DNA from: Bradyrhizobium sp. AZCC 1610
GTDB taxonomy: Bacteria; Pseudomonadota; Alphaproteobacteria; Rhizobiales; Xanthobacteraceae
Assembly: GCF_036924515.1 (NCBI RefSeq)
Contig: NZ_JAZHRR010000001.1
Location: forward strand, 6,047,001-6,111,000
Direction: 5' to 3'
Length of the DNA: 64,000 nucleotides
Shown here: piece after piece, positions 46,537 to 55,173 of the stretch
Layout: every line of letters begins with the position of its first letter
Numbering within the stretch: position 1 is the first letter of the stretch
The notes under the pieces: generated by a model
What the model saw: only the letters and a program-made list of their open reading frames with translations
Database searches by the model: none
What the model was told of the DNA's origin: nothing
Translations under genes and position numbers: made by a program

Positions 46537-47853
46537 TCAAGATCCCTGACCGCCGCACTTGTTGGTCTTGGTGTTGTAGTTGCCGCACTTCTTGCCGACC
46601 CAGTCGCCGATCAGGTCCTTGGAGCCGTCGAGCTCCTTCGACCAGGCGTCGCCAGCGACAAGACCCGGGGTCTTCCACACCACGTCGAACTGGCCGTTGG
46701 CTTTGATTTCGCCAATGAACACCGGCTTGGTGATGTGATGGTTCGGCAGCATCTTGGAGGTGCCGCCGGTCAGGTTCTTGGCTTCGATGCCGGGCAGCGC
46801 GTCGATCACCTTGTCGGCGTCGGTCGACTTCACCTTCTCGACCGCCTTGACCCACATTTCGAAGCCGATGACGTGTGCTTCCATCGGATCGTTGGTCACG
46901 CGCTTCGAATTCTTGGTGTAGGCCTGCCAGGCCTTGATGAACTTCTCGTTGGCCGGGTCCTTGATCGACTGGAAGTAGTTCCAGGCGGCGAGATGGCCGA
47001 GCAGCGGCTTGGTGTCGATGCCGGCGAGTTCTTCTTCACCGACCGAGAACGCGACAACCGGAATGTCGGTCGCCTTGATGCCCTGGTTACCCAGTTCCTT
47101 GTAGAAGGGAACGTTGGCGTCGCCGTTGATGGTGGAGACGACAGCCGTCTTCTTGCCGGCCGAGCCGAACTTCTTGATGTCGGCGACGATCGTCTGCCAG
47201 TCACTATGACCGAACGGCGTGTAGTTGATCATGATGTCTTCCTGCTTGACGCCCTTCGACTTCAAGTAGGCTTCGAGGATCTTGTTGGTAGTGCGCGGAT
47301 AGACGTAGTCGGTGCCGGCCAGCACCCAGCGCTTCACCTTCTCGTCCTTCATCAGGTAGTCGACGGCGGGAATCGCCTGCTGGTTCGGCGCAGCACCGGT
47401 GTAGAACACGTTGCGCTCGCTCTCCTCGCCTTCGTACTGCACGGGGTAGAACAGGATCGAGTTCAGCTCCTTGAATACCGGGAGCACGGACTTGCGCGAC
47501 ACCGAGGTCCAGCAGCCGAACACGACCGAGACCTTGTCCTTGGTGATCAGTTCGCGCGCCTTTTCCGCAAACAGCGGCCAGTTCGACGCCGGGTCGACGA
47601 CGACAGCCTCGAGCTTCTTGCCGAGCACGCCGCCCTTCTTGTTCTGCTCGTCGATCAGGAAGAGGACGGTATCCTTCAGCGTGGTTTCGCTGATGGCCAT
47701 GGTCCCGGAAAGCGAGTGCAGGACGCCGACCTTGATGGTCTCCTGCGCCTTTGCGTTTGAAAATGCGGCCAGGCCCAAAACCAGGCCGGCGGTCGCCGCC
47801 AGCCAGCGACGGCGGCTCATCGTCGTTATATCGTGAGTCAATTGAGTAAGCAT
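46537..47853 (-). CDS. urtA: Urea ABC transporter substrate-binding protein UrtA
   Basis: A 438-residue periplasmic binding protein. Leader 1-36 has SRRRWLAATAGLVLGLAAF, a twin-arginine-like motif, ending in NAKAQ. Mature protein: IKVGVLHSLSGTMAISE, VVFGCWTSVSRKSVLPVFK, LFYPVQYEGEESERNVFYTGAAPNQQAIPAVDYL, the UrtA signatures for urea or short amides. ATG 47853 or the internal ATG 12 codons later. It is the first gene of the urt-ure cluster, with a sigma-54 type promoter about 75 bases upstream. Confidence 0.95.
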   Translation of the reverse strand: MLTQLTHDITTMSRRRWLAATAGLVLGLAAFSNAKAQETIKVGVLHSLSGTMAISETTLKDTVLFLIDEQNKKGGVLGKKLEAVVVDPASNWPLFAEKARELITKDKVSVVFGCWTSVSRKSVLPVFKELNSILFYPVQYEGEESERNVFYTGAAPNQQAIPAVDYLMKDEKVKRWVLAGTDYVYPRTTNKILEAYLKSKGVKQEDIMINYTPFGHSDWQTIVADIKKFGSAGKKTAVVSTINGDANVPFYKELGNQGIKATDIPVVAFSVGEEELAGIDTKPLLGHLAAWNYFQSIKDPANEKFIKAWQAYTKNSKRVTNDPMEAHVIGFEMWVKAVEKVKSTDADKVIDALPGIEAKNLTGGTSKMLPNHHITKPVFIGEIKANGQFDVVWKTPGLVAGDAWSKELDGSKDLIGDWVGKKCGNYNTKTNKCGGQGS

Positions 47854-48397
47854 GAGGTGTCATCTCCCTGACGCAGACGCGTTAAACGCTGCGAACGGCC
47901 CCACGGCCGCCTGCGTTAACGGAATCGCAAGAACCATGCCACGGTTCGAAAACGAGGTAAGCCAATATAATCGCTTTGGAATCTTGAGGATGCGGAAACC
48001 AAGGATGGCAAATCTGCTTATTTTTTAGACTGCGGAAATGTATGCTTCAGCGGCAAACTACCTATTTTTTGTGCAAATGCCGTAATTTGGCTAAATTTCT
48101 TGCACGAATTTTGATCGTTTTGGCTTCTGATAAGCGTCGCGGCGCGGTTTGGCTGACCGGTTCCTTAACCGCACGGACGATGCGCGCGGAATTCACCTTG
48201 AAAGTGCCGCCCAAGTGCTCCATATGATCCACGTGACCTTGAGAATCATCAGGTCCTTGCGAGCCGCGTGTTCTGATCCCGTTTTGCGGTTTCTGGCTTG
48301 CCCCTTCAGCTAGCAAAACCGACGCCCCAAACACGCGGGTGTCTCTGACACCCCTCGCGCGCCCCCGGCCGGTACGGCTGGGCGCCTGCCTTTGTTA
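47854..48397. other. 544-base regulatory gap between urtA and the helicase gene
   Basis: The left part carries the sigma-54 promoter of urtA (47926-47941). About 47950-48130 is clearly AT-rich (ATTTTTTAG, CTATTTTTTGTGC, TAAATTTCTTGC), as expected for upstream activator DNA. A separated pair GTGCAA (48070) and TTGCAC (about 48098) could be regulator half-sites. Small open frames here have no support. Confidence 0.5.
47926..47941 (-). promoter_or_regulatory. Sigma-54 (RpoN) promoter of urtA
   Basis: Minus-strand TGGCATGGTTCTTGCG matches the RpoN consensus TGGCACG-N4-TTGCW, with GG and GC exactly 12 bases apart (-24/-12). Transcription would begin about 60 bases before the urtA ATG. This fits nitrogen control (NtrC) of urea uptake. 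Confidence 0.75.
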
Positions 48398-49918
48398 ATG
48401 GAAAGAACCCATCTTTTGACCTCCTCCTTTCAGGATTTCGGCCTCGCCGAACCCATTTCGCGTGCACTCAAGGAAGAAAATTACCTCACGCCCACGCCCA
48501 TCCAGGCCCAGACCATCCCTCTCGCAATGACCGGCCGCGACGTCGTCGGTATCGCCCAGACCGGCACCGGCAAGACCGCAGCCTTTGCGCTTCCGATCCT
48601 GCACCGCATTCTGGAAAATCGCATCCGGCCGCAACCCAAGACCTGCCGCGTGCTGGTGCTCTCGCCCACCCGCGAATTGTCGGGCCAGATCCTCGACAGT
48701 TTCAACGCCTATGGCCGCCACATCCGCCTGAGCTCGGCGCTGGCGATCGGCGGCGTGCCGATGGGCCGTCAGGTCCGCTCGGCGATGCAGGGCGTCGAAG
48801 TCATGGTGGCGACCCCCGGCCGCCTGCTCGATCTCGTCCAGAGCAACGGGCTGAAGCTCGGCCAGGTCGAGTTCCTCGTGCTCGACGAAGCCGACCGCAT
48901 GCTCGACATGGGCTTCATCAACGACATCCGCAAAGTCGTCGCCAAGCTGCCGATCAAGCGCCAGACCCTGTTCTTCTCGGCCACCATGCCCAAGGACATA
49001 GCGGAACTCGCCGAAGCCATGCTGCGCGACCCCGCCCGCGTGGCGGTGACGCCGGTGGCCTCGACCGTCGAGCGCATCACCCAGCGCATCATCCAGGTCG
49101 ATTTCTCGGCCAAATCGGGCGTACTGGCGCAGCTTCTGAAGCAGGAACCGGTTGACCGCGCGCTGATCTTTACCCGCACCAAGCACGGTGCCGACAAGGT
49201 CGTGAAGACGCTGGCCAAGGCCGGCATCGACGCCAACGCCATTCACGGCAACAAGTCGCAGAACCACCGGGAGCGCGTGCTGGCGGCGTTCCGCACCGGC
49301 GAGATCCGCACCCTGGTCGCCACCGACATTGCCGCCCGCGGCATCGACGTCGACGGCATCAGCCATGTGGTGAATTTCGATCTGCCCAACATCCCGGAAA
49401 CCTATGTCCACCGCATCGGCCGCACCGCGCGCGCCGGCGCCGAAGGCGTTGCGATCTCGCTGATCGCCGGCGCCGAGGAAATGGGTTATCTGCGCGATAT
49501 CGAGCGGCTGATCCGCATCACGCTGCCGCGGGAAGACCGTCGCACACCCGGCAGCCGCGACGCCGCGCCGGCCGCCTCACAGCGCCCGGCACAGCACCGG
49601 GGCGGACGGTCCGCACCGCGCGCCCACACCGCCAGGGCCCAGGATTCCAGGGGACATGACTCCAGAGGACATGAATCCAGAGGTCACGAATCCCGGGGAC
49701 ATGAATCGGCACCGGGATCAAAAGGCCCTCGCCGTCCCCGCCGCGGTGGTGGTAATAATGCCGCGCCGCAGCCGAACCGGCACGAGCAGCCGCGGCCGGC
49801 GCAGCAGGCCGGCAAGAGCCAAGGCGGGAAAAGCGAGGGCATTCAGGGCGTCGCCTTCTTGCATCGCGAGAGCCGTCCGAATACTCAACCCAACCGTACC
49901 CACCGACCGCAGCGCTAA
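48398..49918 (+). CDS. DEAD-box RNA helicase (RhlE-type)
   Basis: A 506-residue ATP-dependent RNA helicase. Q motif (TPTPIQAQTIP), motif I AQTGTGKTAA, Ia PTRELSGQI, II VLDEADRMLDMGF, III FSATMP, V ATDIAARGIDVDGI and VI HRIGRTARAG are all present. The C-terminal ~125 residues are basic and disordered, with four (D/E)SRGH pentapeptides near 415-440 encoded by 15-bp repeats at about 49645-49705. Starts at ATG 48398. A partner in cold growth is suggested by the infA and csp genes that follow. Confidence 0.93.
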   Translation: MERTHLLTSSFQDFGLAEPISRALKEENYLTPTPIQAQTIPLAMTGRDVVGIAQTGTGKTAAFALPILHRILENRIRPQPKTCRVLVLSPTRELSGQILDSFNAYGRHIRLSSALAIGGVPMGRQVRSAMQGVEVMVATPGRLLDLVQSNGLKLGQVEFLVLDEADRMLDMGFINDIRKVVAKLPIKRQTLFFSATMPKDIAELAEAMLRDPARVAVTPVASTVERITQRIIQVDFSAKSGVLAQLLKQEPVDRALIFTRTKHGADKVVKTLAKAGIDANAIHGNKSQNHRERVLAAFRTGEIRTLVATDIAARGIDVDGISHVVNFDLPNIPETYVHRIGRTARAGAEGVAISLIAGAEEMGYLRDIERLIRITLPREDRRTPGSRDAAPAASQRPAQHRGGRSAPRAHTARAQDSRGHDSRGHESRGHESRGHESAPGSKGPRRPRRGGGNNAAPQPNRHEQPRPAQQAGKSQGGKSEGIQGVAFLHRESRPNTQPNRTHRPQR

Positions 49919-49942
49919 GCCTCGATCGACCTGGAGACTATC

Positions 49943-50227
49943 ATGGCTAAAGAAGAGCTGATCCAGTTCGAAGGACTGGTGACCGAAATCCTCCCCGACG
50001 CGCGCTACCGCGTGCAACTCGACGCCGGACACGAGATTGTTGCCTACACCGCCGGCAAGATGAAGAAGAACCGGATCAAGACGCTGGCAGGCGATCGGGT
50101 CACGATCGAAATGTCGCCCTATGATCTGGAGAAGGGCCGCCTGATCTTCCGTCACAAGGACGAGCGGCCTAGTACCGGTGCCCCGCGTGGGGGACCGCCG
50201 CGCGGCGGCCAGTTCCGCCGCCGGTAA
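49943..50227 (+). CDS. infA: Translation initiation factor IF-1
   Basis: A 94-residue S1-fold IF-1: [46 protein letters not shown] and [23 protein letters not shown]. Longer than the usual 72 residues because of a basic Gly/Arg tail ([16 protein letters not shown]), typical of a second, cold-associated alphaproteobacterial IF-1 copy. It follows the helicase by 24 bases with a good GGAGA site. Confidence 0.93.
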   Translation: MAKEELIQFEGLVTEILPDARYRVQLDAGHEIVAYTAGKMKKNRIKTLAGDRVTIEMSPYDLEKGRLIFRHKDERPSTGAPRGGPPRGGQFRRR

Positions 50228-50325
50228 ACGGCCCGTAAACCGCCTGCAAAATCGCGCCCGACACTCCCATCGCGCGCGAGCGCGGTCGGCTGGCCGGCCG
50301 AATCAAAAAATCGTGCACGTCAGGA

Positions 50326-50354
50326 TTGTTTTGGACCCTACTATCGAATAATAT
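50326..50354 (+). promoter_or_regulatory. Sigma-70-type promoter of the cold-shock gene
   Basis: TTGTTT (50326-50331), 17 bases, TAATAT (50349-50354). It predicts a 5' leader of about 135 bases before the csp start, the usual long leader of cspA mRNAs. Confidence 0.5.
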
Positions 50355-50444
50355 TGGGCATCGATTTTCGGCCGGACGACATTAGCTATCCACCGGTACA
50401 GCCGGTTTAGACGCTGACGACCCTTCCAAAAATTCGATCTCACC

Positions 50445-50464
50445 AGCCCACCGAAGGGTGGGCT
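50445..50464 (+). promoter_or_regulatory. Leader hairpin of the cold-shock mRNA
   Basis: AGCCCACC-GAA-GGGTGGGCT forms a compact, stable stem about 33 bases before the start codon. A cold-responsive leader is plausible but not shown. Confidence 0.4.
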
Positions 50465-50496
50465 ACGACTTGTATATCCGAGAAGGGACTACCCCC

Positions 50497-50709
50497 GTGA
50501 GCATGGGAACCGTGAAGTGGTTTAACGCAACCAAGGGCTATGGCTTCATCCAGCCGGATGATGGCGGCAATGACGTGTTCGTGCACATCAGCGCTGTCGA
50601 GCGTGCCGGTCTTGGAACGCTGCGTGAAGGCCAGAAGATCTCCTACGAAATCGTGGCAGATCGTCGCTCTGGCAAATCTTCGGCCGACAATCTGCGCGCC
50701 GCCGGATAA
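50497..50709 (+). CDS. Cold-shock protein (CspA family)
   Basis: A 70-residue single OB-fold protein: [18 protein letters not shown] (RNP1 GYGFIQ) and [13 protein letters not shown] (RNP2 VFVHI). GTG 50497 (M-S-M-G-T) is chosen because the family in Bradyrhizobium starts [12 protein letters not shown] 50503 is the alternative. Binds single-stranded RNA/DNA and melts mRNA structure. Confidence 0.93.
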   Translation: MSMGTVKWFNATKGYGFIQPDDGGNDVFVHISAVERAGLGTLREGQKISYEIVADRRSGKSSADNLRAAG

Positions 50710-50756
50710 GGGATTTTTCGGGGCGCGCGCGTCCTGGAAATTGCTCCTGAACAAGC

Positions 50757-50788
50757 GAAAGGCCGTGCCCATGGCGCGGCCTTTTTGT
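50757..50788 (+). terminator. Rho-independent terminator after the cold-shock gene
   Basis: AAAGGCCGTGCC / GGCGCGGCCTTTTTG stem with T run, 48 bases past the stop. Confidence 0.85.
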
Positions 50789-50827
50789 TGACCAAGCGCC
50801 GACTTCAGAGCGACGTTGCCCCGATAC

Positions 50828-51424
50828 TTATTTGGGCGTGCAAGCTGCACCCGGCGAAGCCGGAGGCGGATAGTCTACGCATTTGGAGTAGCGCGGACGG
50901 GTGTAGCTGAAGTCGCTCAGCTTGATTCCGTCCTTCTCGAAGATGAACCAGGTGGTGCCCGGGATGAAATTATAGCTGACCTCGCTGAAGATCAGATAGG
51001 TGCCGCCGGTCTGGAGCGCGGCCGGTATAGGGATAATTTTCTTTTCCTCATGCGGCGCCACGCCCTTGCTCCACTGCACCCGCGCCTGCTTCGTGTCAGG
51101 ATCGACATACAGCTCGGTGATCGTGGCCTTGACCGGCGTCCACGGATAGGGCGTCATGATGGCCTTGCTGGCATTGAAGAAGTTGTCCAGTTGGGCAGTG
51201 GTGACCTCGGTGTTCTGGGATGTCAGGTCAGACAGCGTTCGCGCCATCAGCACCACCTTGCGGTTGACGGCCACAGCGGACGAGAGCTCGAAGGTTCCAA
51301 GGAGCAGCACCGCCATCACCGGTATGATCATGGCAAATTCGACTGCCGCGACGCCGCTGCGATCGCCGAGCAGTTCGAACGCCCTGCGGCGCATGCGAAG
51401 CCAGATTGTCGTCATCGGGTTCAT
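50828..51424 (-). CDS. TadE/TadG-like pilus assembly protein (pseudopilin)
   Basis: A 198-residue protein with a basic N-terminus and one hydrophobic helix: RSGVAAVEFAMIIPVMAVLLLGTFELSSAV (about 22-52), where the Glu five residues into the hydrophobic part is the TadE signature. The periplasmic part contains two C-terminal cysteines. Minor pseudopilin of the Flp/Tad system; it has no VWA domain, so it is not a full TadG. Nine bases after the other TadE gene. Confidence 0.88.
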   Translation of the reverse strand: MNPMTTIWLRMRRRAFELLGDRSGVAAVEFAMIIPVMAVLLLGTFELSSAVAVNRKVVLMARTLSDLTSQNTEVTTAQLDNFFNASKAIMTPYPWTPVKATITELYVDPDTKQARVQWSKGVAPHEEKKIIPIPAALQTGGTYLIFSEVSYNFIPGTTWFIFEKDGIKLSDFSYTRPRYSKCVDYPPPASPGAACTPK

Positions 51425-51433
51425 TGCCCTGCT

Positions 51434-51976
51434 CTATTTGTAAGGTTCGTTCTGAAATGCCGCGGTCGCGGTCAACAGCCGCTCGCTGCTGCCCACGTTC
51501 GCGATGTTGAAGCCGAGCCCGGTGACGAACAGCGGCCATTTGTAGAACAGCCGCACCACGACGATATCGCCGGGGTCACCGGGGAGATAATTGTTCGGGG
51601 GCACGAAATTCTTGGTGTCGGCATCGATCGGGGGGGCAATGTCGACGGCGGCGAAGGCCTTATAGCTCTGCACGTCGATCGAGATTCCGTTCACGCAATC
51701 GAACAGCGCGACGATATTGCTGCAAACCAGGTTCTTGAACTGTGCCTGGCTAAATTTTGCGTTCTGCGCCTGACCAGTCATGATCACGCGCGCGGAATCC
51801 TGCGTCACGGTCTCGAGCACCTGGCTGGCAAAGAACACCATCGCCAGTTCGATGATCGCAAACAGAACTCCAAAAAAAAGCGGCGCGACCAGCGCGAACT
51901 CGACGGCGGCCGAGCCTTGCCGGTTGCGGCGAAATCGGCGCAAAATGTTTGTTTTGGGAGCGACGGGCGACGGCAT
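51434..51976 (-). CDS. TadE family pseudopilin
   Basis: A 180-residue protein from ATG 51976 (MPSPVAPKTN). RQGSAAVEFALVAPLFFGVLFAIIELAMVFF carries the TadE prepilin-like segment with the conserved Glu. Two cysteines in the periplasmic part (CSNIVALFDC). The longer frame to 52093 adds a non-family N-terminus. Acts with the downstream paralogue. Confidence 0.88.
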   Translation of the reverse strand: MPSPVAPKTNILRRFRRNRQGSAAVEFALVAPLFFGVLFAIIELAMVFFASQVLETVTQDSARVIMTGQAQNAKFSQAQFKNLVCSNIVALFDCVNGISIDVQSYKAFAAVDIAPPIDADTKNFVPPNNYLPGDPGDIVVVRLFYKWPLFVTGLGFNIANVGSSERLLTATAAFQNEPYK

Positions 51977-52167
51977 CGAAGAAACCCCAGGACGCGAGAG
52001 GAATTGCCGCCAAGAATTACCCGAAACTGATTGTTGAAGTGTTTCGCCCGATCCTGACAGAACGGCCCGCTCTGTTAGGCGAACAATAACCATCCTTCAA
52101 TAACCATCCTTGGGATCGGCAGCCGATCCCGCCACCCGGTGCGATCGGCCGGTCAGATGCAGCAAGC

Positions 52168-52677
52168 TTAGTTGGGTTTGACCGCGGTGGCGGCGGCAGC
52201 CGCACCGCTGGCCTGGCTTGAGAGCGAGCCGGCCTGATCGATCGCCGTCCTGAAATAGTTGGTGCCGTCGCCAAGCGTGACCCGGCGCTGGCAGATCGGC
52301 ATGCAGCTATAGGATTCCCGTTCGACGCCGCGATAGACGGTGACGAGCTGATCGGTAGGGCCTTCGACCTGGATCTGGCGGTCGACCAGCACCTCGCCGT
52401 TGCGGTCCATGGCGATGAAATTGGTTGCGCCGTAGCCCTTGCCGGTGACGACGACGATGCCGCCGCTCTGCAGGGTCACGTCCGCGATCAGCGGGTTTCC
52501 GACCACGATGGTGGAGACCTTGGCAGGAAGCTTCACGAGCTTTGCCTGATCGACATAGACGGCGATTCGGTCGGGATCGGGCGTGGCCAGGCAGACGGCC
52601 GGCCACAGCAGGAGGCCTGCAGCGAGAGATAATCCAAAACGCGCGCGTGCGCGAATACGCTGGAACTTGAACGACAT
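52168..52677 (-). CDS. Stand-alone secretin N-domain protein (pilus assembly, CpaC N-terminal-like)
   Basis: A 169-residue exported protein with a signal peptide (about 1-31). The body (DPDRIAVYVDQAKLVKLPAKVSTIVVGNPLIADVTLQSGGIVVVTGKGYGATNFIAMD) is the N0-like domain found at the start of CpaC/RcpA secretins, but the secretin channel is missing. It may be a pilot or periplasmic ring part of the Tad machine. Two Cys (CMPIC) lie near 125-129. Confidence 0.85.
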   Translation of the reverse strand: MSFKFQRIRARARFGLSLAAGLLLWPAVCLATPDPDRIAVYVDQAKLVKLPAKVSTIVVGNPLIADVTLQSGGIVVVTGKGYGATNFIAMDRNGEVLVDRQIQVEGPTDQLVTVYRGVERESYSCMPICQRRVTLGDGTNYFRTAIDQAGSLSSQASGAAAAATAVKPN

Positions 52678-52812
52678 ACTTTACCCCGGGGCATCAACAA
52701 GCCGGCAATGGCGATACGCAGCGGAACCGGCGCCCGACACGGTGAATCTGACGACAATTCATGAACAAAGGGCAAATGGGCCCCGAAATGGGGCAAGAAA
52801 TCTGGGACCCGC

Positions 52813-53640
52813 CTATTTGCGGAACGGATAGGCCAGTTGTCCGATGATTTCGCGGGGAAACGAGGACTGATCGTCCACGCCATATTGGTCCGGCAGCGTG
52901 CCTTCGGGCATCCGGAAGGTCCCGAACAGAATGTCCCAGAGCGGAAAGGTGCCCGCGAAATTGGTGTCGCCGCCCGCCTCGCGCAAGGTGTGGTGCCAGC
53001 GGTGAAACACCGGCGTCGCCACGACGTATTTGAACGGGCCGAGCGTCCAGTTGAGGTTGGCGTGAACGAACGCCGAATGGAAGATGTTGAACGGCCCGAG
53101 CCAGAGCATCACACCCGGCGAAATGCCGGCTATCAGCAGCACGACATCGACCCCGATGGTGCCTAGCAGCAGGTTGACGGGGTGAAAGCGCGCCGCCGAG
53201 ATCCAGTCCACATCTTCCGACGAATGGTGGATAGCGTGGTATTTCCACAACCCGCCGCCATGAAACATGCGGTGCAGCCAGTACATCATGAAATCGGCTG
53301 CGATCAGGAACAGGATCGCCTGCAGCCATAGTGGCAGCCTCGACAGCGGGCCATGGCCGTTGTCGTAGAAGGCGATCAGCGCGTCGGCGTCATGAATTCC
53401 AAACACCAGGGCGGCGCCGAGTACCAACAGCCCGATGCGGAACACGCGTGCGAACAGCGGCACCAGGAACCAGTAGCAGACGTCGGTGACGAGCTCGCGC
53501 TTGCGCCACCAGGGCCTGCCGGGATTGCAGGCCCAGAAATGCGCCAGCACCGAGAACACCAGCGCCAGCGCGATCGTGACCGGCACCACCTTGGTCAAGG
53601 TCTGGCCGAGCATCTCGACGACTTCCAGGCCCAAGGACAT
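52813..53640 (-). CDS. Sterol desaturase / fatty acid hydroxylase superfamily protein
   Basis: A 275-residue integral membrane di-iron enzyme. His boxes HRMFH (about 122-126), HAIHHS (about 136-141) and HRWHHT (about 215-220) are all present between four membrane helices. The substrate is unknown (lipid or hopanoid-like hydroxylation or desaturation). ATG 53640; it stands between the pilus sub-clusters without obvious relation to them. Confidence 0.9.
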   Translation of the reverse strand: MSLGLEVVEMLGQTLTKVVPVTIALALVFSVLAHFWACNPGRPWWRKRELVTDVCYWFLVPLFARVFRIGLLVLGAALVFGIHDADALIAFYDNGHGPLSRLPLWLQAILFLIAADFMMYWLHRMFHGGGLWKYHAIHHSSEDVDWISAARFHPVNLLLGTIGVDVVLLIAGISPGVMLWLGPFNIFHSAFVHANLNWTLGPFKYVVATPVFHRWHHTLREAGGDTNFAGTFPLWDILFGTFRMPEGTLPDQYGVDDQSSFPREIIGQLAYPFRK

Positions 53641-54180
53641 TGCCGCCTCTTGTGATCAGCCGGCGCGACGCGTTCAATTTCGGCAGGCTCAGACGCGCAA
53701 CGTGTCGTGATCGGATTGAGCAGTCAATTGTCTTGCGAACGTTCACCACGGCCTTTTCGTCCGAATGGACACGCTGCCAACTGCCGCGAGAATCGAGGAA
53801 CGTGACCGCCGGCGTCCCGGGCATCAGCAGCACGGCATCGATGCCGTAGTCTCTGAGAATATCGAGCAGCAGATTGACGTCCTTGAGCTGCAGCGCGCCG
53901 AAATATTTCATACGAATTGTTCGCCGTACAATTCGCCCCGCCGATCGAAACACACCGGCACCTCGGGCGCGAGCGTTCTCGAAGCGGCGCCTGCATTCTA
54001 CCGAATGCCTTAATGCCGTGTTTACTCTGCTCAAGAACGGCGAGTTCCAGGCGTTTTTGCGCGATCGAATTAACTGCGCCGCAATTGTCGCACCCTAAGG
54101 TGACGCATGGTCACGGTGCTGAGAACGCCGGCAAGACCAAATACTAGTTTGACCAGCCACGTGTACACAGGAGTTACCTA
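53641..54180. other. 540-base stretch, possible gene fragment
   Basis: A minus-strand frame from ATG 53911 reads MKYFGALQLKDVNLLLDILRDYGI-DAVLLMPGTPAVTFLDSRG before running into unlikely sequence and overlapping the hydroxylase gene in another frame. The first ~60 residues look protein-like, so this may be a gene remnant. The right part is the upstream region of flp, with AGGAG just before 54181. Confidence 0.35.
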
Positions 54181-54354
54181 ATGAAGAATCTCGTTTCGCG
54201 TTTCATGAAGGACGAGTCCGGCGCCACCGCCATCGAATACGGCCTGATTGCCGCCGGCATCTCGATCGCGATCGTTACCGCCGTCGGCACCGTGGGCACC
54301 CAGCTCAACACCAACTTCGAGACGATCAAGACGAAGCTGACGCCGGCTCCGTAA
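54181..54354 (+). CDS. flp: Flp family type IVb pilin
   Basis: A 57-residue major pilin. Prepilin leader MKNLVSRFMKDESG with cleavage after Gly14 and mature start ATAIEYGLIAAGISIAIV, which has the obligatory Glu5 and Tyr6 of Flp pilins. AGGAG lies 9 bases before the ATG. Short genes like this are easily missed. A hairpin directly downstream separates it from cpaA and would allow high pilin mRNA. Confidence 0.96.
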   Translation: MKNLVSRFMKDESGATAIEYGLIAAGISIAIVTAVGTVGTQLNTNFETIKTKLTPAP

Positions 54355-54365
54355 AGACTTGCGCC

Positions 54366-54396
54366 AAGGGCCCCGGGCTATCCGGGGCCCTTGTTG
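54366..54396 (+). terminator. Terminator-like hairpin after flp
   Basis: AAGGGCCCCGG / CCGGGGCCCTT with a five-base loop, then TTGTTGCTT. The weak T run suggests partial readthrough into cpaA. Confidence 0.7.
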
Positions 54397-54521
54397 CTTA
54401 CGGCGCGCAGCAGTTCGAATGGCCTGCTTCGATCGCGCCGTTCTCAGATTCTTCACCAGTCACGACTAGATTGTGGCGACGCTCCGATCCATAAGCCTCT
54501 TCCACTGCGGCCCTCACTCAC

Positions 54522-55046
54522 ATGATGATCGACCTGGCGCGCCTTCTGCTGTTCCCAGCCCTCGTGGCGTTCGCAGCCGCCAGCGATCTGCTCACCATGA
54601 CGATTTCGAACCGCGTGTCGCTGGCGCTGATCGCCGGCTTCCTGGTTCTTGCGCTGCTGGGTGGCATGGGCCTGCACGACATGCTCCTGCACATCGGCGC
54701 CGGCGCAGCCGTCCTCGTGGTTGCCTTTGCCTGCTTCGCGATGGGCTGGGTCGGCGGCGGCGACGCCAAGGTCGCCGCCTGCGTAGCGCTCTGGTTCGGT
54801 TTCGACCATCTCCTCAGCTACCTGGTCTACGCCTCGCTGTTCGGCGGGGCGTTGACGCTGTTGCTGATCCAGTTCCGGCAGTGGCCGCTGCCCTACCCGC
54901 TTGCGGGGCAAGCCTGGCTGAACCGGCTGCACGACAGGCAGAGTGGAATCCCCTACGCCATCGCGCTCGCGCTCGGCGCGCTGATGATCTATCCGGAGAC
55001 CGAATGGATCAAGGCGATCGACCTGACCCACCTCGCCATGCGCTGA
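54522..55046 (+). CDS. cpaA: Prepilin peptidase CpaA/TadV
   Basis: A 174-residue A24 aspartic peptidase with six membrane helices. Catalytic Asp in AASDLLTMTISNR (about residue 22) and in MGWVGGGDAKVAA (GxGD-like motif, about 80). It cleaves the Flp leader; the methylase domain of larger PilD enzymes is absent, as usual for TadV. Confidence 0.93.
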   Translation: MMIDLARLLLFPALVAFAAASDLLTMTISNRVSLALIAGFLVLALLGGMGLHDMLLHIGAGAAVLVVAFACFAMGWVGGGDAKVAACVALWFGFDHLLSYLVYASLFGGALTLLLIQFRQWPLPYPLAGQAWLNRLHDRQSGIPYAIALALGALMIYPETEWIKAIDLTHLAMR

Positions 55047-55173
55047 TCCAAAGCCAGTAACCTCCGGTTAAGGCAATTTACACACGCCTCATTAACCATG
55101 CTTTGACGAATAGCTGGTCAACTCCCATCACGGCGGCGGAAGCGTCGCGGCGTAATGTGGAAAGTGAAGCGTA

